DNA of 11,360 nt from contig CAJJPW010000049.1 of the NCBI GenBank assembly GCA_905193725.1, forward strand, positions 1 through 11,360, given 5' to 3'. The stretch is from an uncultured Eubacteriales bacterium (GTDB lineage: Bacteria; Bacillota; Clostridia; Christensenellales; Christensenellaceae). Positions 7,087 to 11,360 of the stretch are shown here, piece after piece. Within the stretch, counting starts at the first letter, position 1. Every line of letters starts with the position of its first letter. The translations under genes were made by a program, and so were the position numbers. The notes under the pieces were generated by a model. It did no database searches. It was not told where the DNA came from and saw only the letters and a list, made by a program, of their open reading frames with translations.

Positions 7087-8394
7087 TCAAGGAGCCGTCG
7101 TTTCTCTGCACTCCCCTCCCAAGCTTTCCCATTCGCCAAAAAAATCCGCACAGGATTTTTTCGTGCACTCGCCGTCGTCCAGCTCTACCGGCTGCTTACA
7201 GATTACCGAGGCCACTGCGGCGCTCATGGCAATCCGGTGGTCGTGGTACGTTTTCACACTTCCACCTGCCAAATGTCCCGATCCTATGACAGTTAAACTG
7301 TCCTCATCTGCCCGGGCAGTTCCCCCTAAGCTGCAAATCAGCTCACAGGTAGACGCAAGTCTGTCACTCTCCTTGAGCTTCAGCCGCTCAGCCCCTACTA
7401 GCCTTGTGGTGCCCTGTGCCCCTGCAGCCGCCACTGCCAACACCGGCCCAATATCCGGGCACATGCTGATGTCGATGGTAGTTCCATGGAGAGCAGAAGG
7501 GTAAGCGATGTATCCGCCCTCTCGCTGCACAATATGGCCGCCCATTTTTTCTAACGCTTTGAGAATTGCCCTATCTGCCTGTAGCGAGTTGGGGTTGAGG
7601 TTTTCTATGCGAAGTGGTTCTTTGCCCAACAGGCCTGCCGTCAGGTAAAATGCCCCATGGGAAAAATCCCCCTCAATCGCCACATCTCCCGCCTGATATC
7701 GCTGTGCTGCCGGCACTACAACTACGTTCTCCCTTATAAAGGAGGCAGATACCCCAAAGCGAGAGAGCATCTCCAGCGTCATCTCCACATAAGGTCTAGA
7801 CTGCAACGGGGTTGTTATGTGAATTTCGCTCTTCTCCTTTAAAAGGGGCAGCAAAAACAGCAACCCTGAAAGGTACTGGCTGGAGAGATCGCCTGGCATT
7901 TCAAAGATCCCCCCGTGGATTTTCCCTTGAATGGATACTTGGTTTCCCTTTTCTTCGTAAACGACGGGCTGCTCACGCAAAATGTCCCCGTAGGTGCCTT
8001 TCATGCGCTGAGCCAGCCTTCCCTCGCAGACGAAAACCGCCTTGTGAGCACATTGCGCCGCCAATGGAATGAGGAATCGCAAGGTAGAGCCACTTTCTCT
8101 GGGATAGAGCAGCACGCTCTCTTGTTCTCTATGCTGTAGCTGCTCTTCCTCTGCCCAAGGCGCTCCCTTGGGGAGCACTGTGAGTACTTTATTTTCGTAG
8201 GAAAACTCCGCTAGGCCAAGTCTCGTGAGCACATCCATGGTGGCCAAAATATCCTGAGAGAGGGAGTCCACCCCCTTCATCCTGCTGGGCTGTGTGCACA
8301 AACTAGCGCAAATCACGCCTCTGTGCAAGTAGCTTTTGGAGGGCATCATGTGGATCGTTCCCTTCAGTGGCCGATTGGCAATGCTAATTCCCAT
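7087..8394 (-). CDS. aroA: 3-phosphoshikimate 1-carboxyvinyltransferase (EPSP synthase)
   Basis: Transfers the enolpyruvyl group of PEP to shikimate 3-phosphate, step six of the pathway. From the ATG at 8394 the protein has 435 residues, the normal length. Seen: MPSKSYLHR with Lys20 and Ser21 (the usual GSKSxSNR motif), the PEP-site loop SGSTLRF at 101-107, DIGPVLAVAAAGAQGTT with its catalytic-site Asp, the ERLKLKESDRLAST stretch, and YHDHRIAMSAA near the C-terminus. I chose 8394 over the upstream TTG (8418) because AGGTGA lies about 5 bases before it. The start overlaps the end of aroB by 11 bases, suggesting translational coupling. The equivalent of E. coli Pro101 is Phe here, and the NAGT loop reads ESGST. 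Confidence 0.95.
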   Translation of the reverse strand: MGISIANRPLKGTIHMMPSKSYLHRGVICASLCTQPSRMKGVDSLSQDILATMDVLTRLGLAEFSYENKVLTVLPKGAPWAEEEQLQHREQESVLLYPRESGSTLRFLIPLAAQCAHKAVFVCEGRLAQRMKGTYGDILREQPVVYEEKGNQVSIQGKIHGGIFEMPGDLSSQYLSGLLFLLPLLKEKSEIHITTPLQSRPYVEMTLEMLSRFGVSASFIRENVVVVPAAQRYQAGDVAIEGDFSHGAFYLTAGLLGKEPLRIENLNPNSLQADRAILKALEKMGGHIVQREGGYIAYPSALHGTTIDISMCPDIGPVLAVAAAGAQGTTRLVGAERLKLKESDRLASTCELICSLGGTARADEDSLTVIGSGHLAGGSVKTYHDHRIAMSAAVASVICKQPVELDDGECTKKSCADFFGEWESLGGECRETTAP

Positions 8395-9442
8395 AGGTCT
8401 CACCTGCAAAGGCCGCAACCTGCTCCAAAGTCATCTGCTGTATGGTCCCCTTGCCGAGTCCCTCCAGTAAGATCAGGTTGAGCTTCCCATATAGGTTCTT
8501 TTTGTCCTTGCTCATAAAGTGGCAAAAAGTAGTATACTGTTGCTGCTGGCTGGGGTCATACAGCTGGGATTTTTGCAGCACGCGAATTACCTGCTCCATC
8601 TCCTCCTGGGTGATCATCCCCTTCTCCAGGGAGAGGCGTGCGGCAAACTCCATACCCATGGCCACGGCTTGCCCATGGCCGTATTTTTGGAACCCGTAGT
8701 AGGTTTCAATGGCGTGCCCCAAGGTATGGCCGAAATTGAGCTGCATCCTCAGCCCTTTGTCTTTTACATCTTGCCGGACATAATACAGTTTATAGTTTAC
8801 ACAGGCGCTCACCACATCCTCCAGATACTCTCTGGCATCTTGACGAATTAGCCGATCTAAAAAATCCCGATCCTTAATCAGGCCGTATTTGATCACCTCT
8901 GCCATGCCGTTAAAGAACTCTTCCTCTTCCAGCGTTTGCAGAGTATCCAAATCCATCACCACTTTGCAGGGATTGTAAAACGCTCCCGCTAAGTTCTTGC
9001 CGGTCTGCAAATTGACCCCCACTTTGCCGCCGATGCTGCTGTCCACCTGGGCCAATAAGGTAGTGGGCACACCGATAAAGGGAATTCCTCTCAAATAGGC
9101 GCTGGCCACAAACCCGGCCAGATCTCCCACTACGCCGCCGCCCAATGCAATGATAAAGTCTGTACGGGTGTAATCCTTTTGAGAGAGATCCAGTAAAATG
9201 CGGTGGAAATTCTCTATGCTCTTACTCTCATCGCCGTGTGGCACTACGAACCCGTGAAAAACAACGCCTCTCTCTTCCAGTGCCCGCTCCAGTACATTTA
9301 AGTACAGCTGCTCCACATTGTCGTCTGTGATGATATACGCCTTATTTTTCTCAAATCCCTTGGGCAGCATATGGGCAAATTGCTCCAGCAGCCCATGCCC
9401 AATCTCAATTTCATATCCTTGCCCTGAATCAATCGTCTTCAT
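8384..9442 (-). CDS. aroB: 3-dehydroquinate synthase
   Basis: Cyclises DAHP to 3-dehydroquinate using NAD and a divalent metal, step two of the pathway. It has 352 residues, typical length. Seen: PHGDESKS at 68-75, the NAD-binding GGGVVGDLAGF at 101-111, VPTTLLAQVDSSIGGK at 125-140, GMAEVIKYGLI at 179-189 with metal ligand Glu182, FGHTLGHAIE at 237-246 with His239, and YGHGQAV with His256. These are the expected zinc ligands. AAGGAGAT directly precedes the ATG at 9442. The 118-base gap to aroF holds no gene I can support. The end overlaps aroA. Confidence 0.96.
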   Translation of the reverse strand: MKTIDSGQGYEIEIGHGLLEQFAHMLPKGFEKNKAYIITDDNVEQLYLNVLERALEERGVVFHGFVVPHGDESKSIENFHRILLDLSQKDYTRTDFIIALGGGVVGDLAGFVASAYLRGIPFIGVPTTLLAQVDSSIGGKVGVNLQTGKNLAGAFYNPCKVVMDLDTLQTLEEEEFFNGMAEVIKYGLIKDRDFLDRLIRQDAREYLEDVVSACVNYKLYYVRQDVKDKGLRMQLNFGHTLGHAIETYYGFQKYGHGQAVAMGMEFAARLSLEKGMITQEEMEQVIRVLQKSQLYDPSQQQQYTTFCHFMSKDKKNLYGKLNLILLEGLGKGTIQQMTLEQVAAFAGETYGN

Positions 9443-9560
9443 ATCTCCTTGGTACCAGTTTTAAACCACCGGCCCTCCTTTCAGCCATTGTCCAGTATTG
9501 TATCTTCCTCTTTACTTTACCACTACTGCTGCTATCACTTCAACAGTATGGTCCAGCAGC

Positions 9561-10592
9561 TTATCTGCTTTTTTCTTTTCCCATTACTTTGCCAAACATC
9601 GGCGCCAATTCCTTGAGTCTACCCATTACGTGGTCAAACTTTTCAGGAGTGAGAGATTGAGGCCCATCACACAGGGCCTTTTGGGGATTGTTGTGCACTT
9701 CGATGATCAGCCCATCTGCACCTGCCGCCATTGCCGCCAAGCTCATGGTCTCCACCATATCCGAACGTCCCAGGGCATGAGAGGGATCTACCAGTACCGG
9801 CAAGTGGCTCAATTTTTTCACCGCATATACCGCGCTCAAGTCCAGGGTATTTCTGGTGTATGTCTCAAAGGTGCGAATGCCCCGCTCGCATAGAATGACG
9901 TTTTGGTTTCCCCCCGCCATAATGTACTCTGCGCTCATCAGCCACTCTTCAATGGTGGAGGAAAGCCCTCTCTTGAGTAAAATGGGCTTTTTAGAGCGTC
10001 CCACTTCCTTGAGCAGGTCAAAGTTCTGCATGTTTCTCGCCCCAATCTGGATGATGTCTACAAACTCCTCGAACATCTCCAGATGTCTTGGCGACATGAT
10101 CTCGCTGATCACCGGCAGCCCCGTCTCCTTTTTTTGTTTCGCCAGCATCATGAGTCCCTCGGTCTTGAGGCCCTGGAAGGAATAGGGGGAAGTTCTGGGC
10201 TTGAATGCCCCACCTCTTAAGATATCCGCTCCAGATTTTTTAATGCTTTGAGCAATGGTAGAGAGCTGTTCATCGCTCTCGATGGAGCAGGGCCCTGCAA
10301 TCACCGTAAAGTTCTCGCCGCCGATACTAACGCCTCCTACGTGGATCACAGTACTTTCCGGGTGGAATTTCCGGTTGCTCAGCTTATAGGGTTCGGAAAC
10401 TCTCATCACCTTTTCCACGCCCTTTTTCAGCGACAGAATATCCTCATCCAGCTTGTAGGTATCCCCAATGATGCCCAGCACGGTACAGCTGGTTCCATTG
10501 TTGATCTGTACTTTCATTCCCTCGTTTTCCAGCTCTTCAATGATGCTCTGCACGTCTTGAACGGCTGCTGTCTGTTCCATTACAATTACCAT
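9561..10592 (-). CDS. aroF: 3-deoxy-7-phosphoheptulonate (DAHP) synthase, type I-beta with N-terminal regulatory domain
   Basis: Condenses PEP with erythrose 4-phosphate, the first and controlling step of aromatic biosynthesis. The protein is 343 residues from the ATG at 10592. Residues 1 to about 85 form the ferredoxin-like/ACT-like regulatory domain found in this subtype, which in characterised relatives (such as Thermotoga) binds Tyr or Phe. The barrel follows: AGPCSIES at 99-106, LRGGAFKPRTSPYSFQG, IGARNMQNF, LLKRG, CERGIRTFET, VDPSHALGRS, IIEVHNNP and CDGPQSL, which supply the Cys, His, Glu and Asp metal ligands. VDPSHALGRS differs slightly from the common VDPSHATGRR. I preferred the ATG at 10592 over the GTG at 10604 because AGGTGG lies 8 bases upstream. 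It is the first structural gene after the attenuator and is probably controlled both by attenuation and by feedback. Confidence 0.96.
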   Translation of the reverse strand: MVIVMEQTAAVQDVQSIIEELENEGMKVQINNGTSCTVLGIIGDTYKLDEDILSLKKGVEKVMRVSEPYKLSNRKFHPESTVIHVGGVSIGGENFTVIAGPCSIESDEQLSTIAQSIKKSGADILRGGAFKPRTSPYSFQGLKTEGLMMLAKQKKETGLPVISEIMSPRHLEMFEEFVDIIQIGARNMQNFDLLKEVGRSKKPILLKRGLSSTIEEWLMSAEYIMAGGNQNVILCERGIRTFETYTRNTLDLSAVYAVKKLSHLPVLVDPSHALGRSDMVETMSLAAMAAGADGLIIEVHNNPQKALCDGPQSLTPEKFDHVMGRLKELAPMFGKVMGKEKSR

Positions 10593-10660
10593 GTTTCTTA
10601 CCACCTAAATATATTTTAATTTATTTTTATCGAATTCCACTCAAAAAAACGTCTGCCCAC

Positions 10661-10698
10661 AAAAAAACCGTCCAGGCTCATTTTGCCTTGGACGGTTT
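10661..10698 (-). terminator. Leader terminator (attenuator) upstream of aroF
   Basis: Read on the minus strand, a 9-bp stem AAACCGTCC (10698-10690) pairs with GGACGGTTT (10673-10665), and an inner AGGC/GCCT stem is separated by one bulged base. A run of seven T residues (10667-10661) follows. It lies 31 bases after the leader-peptide stop and about 70 bases before the aroF start, with no other gene upstream that would need it. It would therefore stop transcription before the operon. Confidence 0.85.
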
Positions 10699-10746
10699 CC
10701 TCAAAGTTTTTACGCTTTAATCCACACAATCATGAAAGGCAAAATG
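10679..10746 (-). promoter_or_regulatory. Candidate antiterminator: 11-base inverted repeat linking leader codons to the terminator
   Basis: On the minus strand CATTTTGCCTT (10746-10736, codons 28-31 of the leader peptide) is the exact complement of AAGGCAAAATG (10689-10679), which forms the inner stem and loop of the terminator. Pairing the two would remove the inner stem and tie up the loop. It does not cover the outer 9-bp stem, so full antitermination would have to rely on kinetics or on steric conflict. The pairing is seen in the sequence; the function is inferred. Confidence 0.7.
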
Positions 10747-10828
10747 CAACGTCAACAAAGCCGTAGCTAAAAAAGTAGCTAAAGCCCCAAAACGCTGTAA
10801 AGTTTTGCACTTTCGAAACTGTATTCAT
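10730..10828 (-). CDS. Aromatic-rich leader peptide of the aro operon
   Basis: A 32-codon open frame with no visible protein domain. Residues 10-24 read FTAFWGFSYFFSYGF: 9 of 15 are aromatic, and the whole peptide has 7 Phe, 2 Tyr and 1 Trp. It starts at the ATG 10828 with AAAGGG about 9 bases upstream and ends with TGA at 10730. A longer reading of the frame to 10921 is unlikely because it would run through the promoter. Leader peptides of this kind (E. coli trpL and pheL are the classical cases) act by where the ribosome stalls, not through the peptide itself. Stalling at the aromatic codons would leave the antiterminator segment free; a ribosome that reaches the stop would cover it. Such a peptide does not show which aromatic tRNA dominates, but Phe codons are the most frequent. 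Confidence 0.8.
   Translation of the reverse strand: MNTVSKVQNFTAFWGFSYFFSYGFVDVAFCLS
10763..10783 (-). repeat. 12-base-offset duplication within the leader peptide
   Basis: The minus-strand nine-mer TTTAGCTAC occurs twice, at 10783-10775 and 10771-10763, separated by one TTT codon. It encodes Phe-Ser-Tyr, Phe, Phe-Ser-Tyr. The duplication raises the number of aromatic codons in the stall region, and TAGCTA is self-complementary, so the two copies could also form a small hairpin. Confidence 0.75.
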
Positions 10829-10856
10829 GGTAACAAACCCTTTTTCGTTTTTTTTC

Positions 10857-10885
10857 ATATTACCACAACATTTTATGAAATTCAA
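10857..10885 (-). promoter_or_regulatory. Promoter of the aro operon
   Basis: On the minus strand TTGAAT (10885-10880) and TAATAT (10862-10857) are separated by exactly 17 bases, and TGG before the second box fits an extended -10 (TGn). Each hexamer matches 4 of 6 consensus bases. Transcription would begin near 10850, about 20 bases before the leader-peptide start, which is consistent with a short leader UTR. Confidence 0.6.
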
Positions 10886-10909
10886 GATGCAATTTACACT
10901 TTTATGAGG

Positions 10910-10915
10910 TATAAT
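10910..10915 (+). promoter_or_regulatory. Probable -10 box for ppiB
   Basis: A perfect TATAAT lies 35 bases upstream of the ppiB start. No convincing -35 hexamer stands 16-18 bases before it. It is back to back with the aro operon promoter. Confidence 0.45.
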
Positions 10916-10950
10916 AGACACGACATTAAAATGGGAAAGGTTGATTCTTC

Positions 10951-11360
10951 ATGGTTGTTATGAAAATCAAGGATATGGGCACAATCAAAATCGAGCTTTA
11001 CGAGGATATTGCGCCGATAACCGTAGAAAATTTTATCACATTGGTGGACGATGGATATTATGATGGTCTGACTTTCCACCGCATCATTCCAGGTTTTATG
11101 ATTCAAGGTGGTTGCCCCAATGGCACAGGCATGGGCGGCCCAGGCTACCACATCAAAGGTGAGTTCACCGCCAATGGATTCCCCAACAATTTAAAGCATA
11201 CCCGTGGCGTCATCTCTATGGCGCGTGCGATGGATCCTAACTCAGCCGGCAGCCAGTTTTTCATCATGCATGCGGATGCGCCCCATCTGGATGGGCAGTA
11301 TGCGGCATTTGGCAAGGTCGTAGAGGGAATGGACGTAGTGGATAAGATCGCCAATGTCGA
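10951..11360 (+). CDS. ppiB: Cyclophilin-type peptidyl-prolyl cis-trans isomerase (partial, C-terminus off window)
   Basis: Catalyses cis-trans isomerisation of prolyl peptide bonds as a folding helper; no signal peptide is visible, so it is probably cytoplasmic. The visible 136 residues contain [13 protein letters not shown] at 42-54 (Arg44, Phe49 and Gln52 are the expected active-site residues), a GTGMGGPGY segment, SMAR, GSQFFI at 100-105, and [21 protein letters not shown]. The frame is open at the window edge, so most of the domain is present but the end is missing. The start at 10951 has GGGAAAGG about 10 bases upstream; an in-frame ATG at 10960 is the alternative. It diverges from the aro operon and has no known link to it. 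Confidence 0.95.
   Translation, partial: MVVMKIKDMGTIKIELYEDIAPITVENFITLVDDGYYDGLTFHRIIPGFMIQGGCPNGTGMGGPGYHIKGEFTANGFPNNLKHTRGVISMARAMDPNSAGSQFFIMHADAPHLDGQYAAFGKVVEGMDVVDKIANV

Noticed and set aside
7049..7504. A 151-codon plus-strand frame antisense to aroA.
   Set aside because: It is a shadow of the aroA coding region without a ribosome binding site or recognisable domain.
9528..9560. GCTGCT/AGCAGC inverted repeat after aroF as a terminator.
   Set aside because: The loop is over 20 bases and no T tract follows; transcription probably continues into aroB.
10593..10850. A T-box riboswitch as the control element upstream of aroF.
   Set aside because: I see no T-box consensus (AGGGTGGNACCGCG) and no room for a specifier stem; the translated aromatic-rich frame explains the terminator better.
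10730..10921. A 63-codon version of the leader frame starting at 10921.
   Set aside because: Its upstream part overlaps the promoter -35 and -10 boxes; the ATG at 10828 has a ribosome binding site and lies after the predicted transcription start.

Overview
The window reads as two pieces of DNA with different styles, joined inside one gene. Roughly positions 1-2700 are GC-rich, have long antisense shadow frames, and carry genes that look like Bacteroidetes (an Alistipes-like gut lineage is my guess): a polysaccharide flippase and a pyruvate kinase of the Bacteroidetes sequence type. From roughly 2720 to the end the DNA is closer to balanced GC, uses strong AGGAG-type ribosome binding sites, and looks like a clostridial Firmicute. 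The switch falls inside aroQ, whose N-terminal two thirds match the right-hand style and whose C-terminal third matches the left-hand style. The simplest reading is a chimeric metagenomic contig. A real recombination at aroQ cannot be excluded from sequence alone.

Layout, left to right: a flippase (partial, minus), pyk (minus), the hybrid aroQ (minus), aroE (plus, alone, with its own terminator), then a minus-strand block that is transcribed from right to left in the order aroF (DAHP synthase), aroB, aroA, aroC, pheA, aroK. A divergent cyclophilin gene (ppiB, plus, partial) closes the window. Together the right-hand genes cover all seven steps from PEP plus erythrose 4-phosphate to chorismate, plus the chorismate mutase/prephenate dehydratase step toward phenylalanine. 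No tyrA or trp gene is visible. aroC carries an apparent frameshift near its N-terminus.

The most interesting element is the 260-base leader of the aro operon, between aroF and ppiB. On the minus strand it holds, in order, a promoter, a 32-codon leader peptide with 10 aromatic residues (7 Phe, 2 Tyr, 1 Trp), and an intrinsic terminator upstream of aroF. An exact 11-base inverted repeat links the last codons of the peptide to the apex and loop of the terminator hairpin. This is the architecture of ribosome-mediated transcription attenuation that responds to aromatic aminoacyl-tRNA supply. Here it would control the entry enzyme and most of the common aromatic pathway in one transcript.
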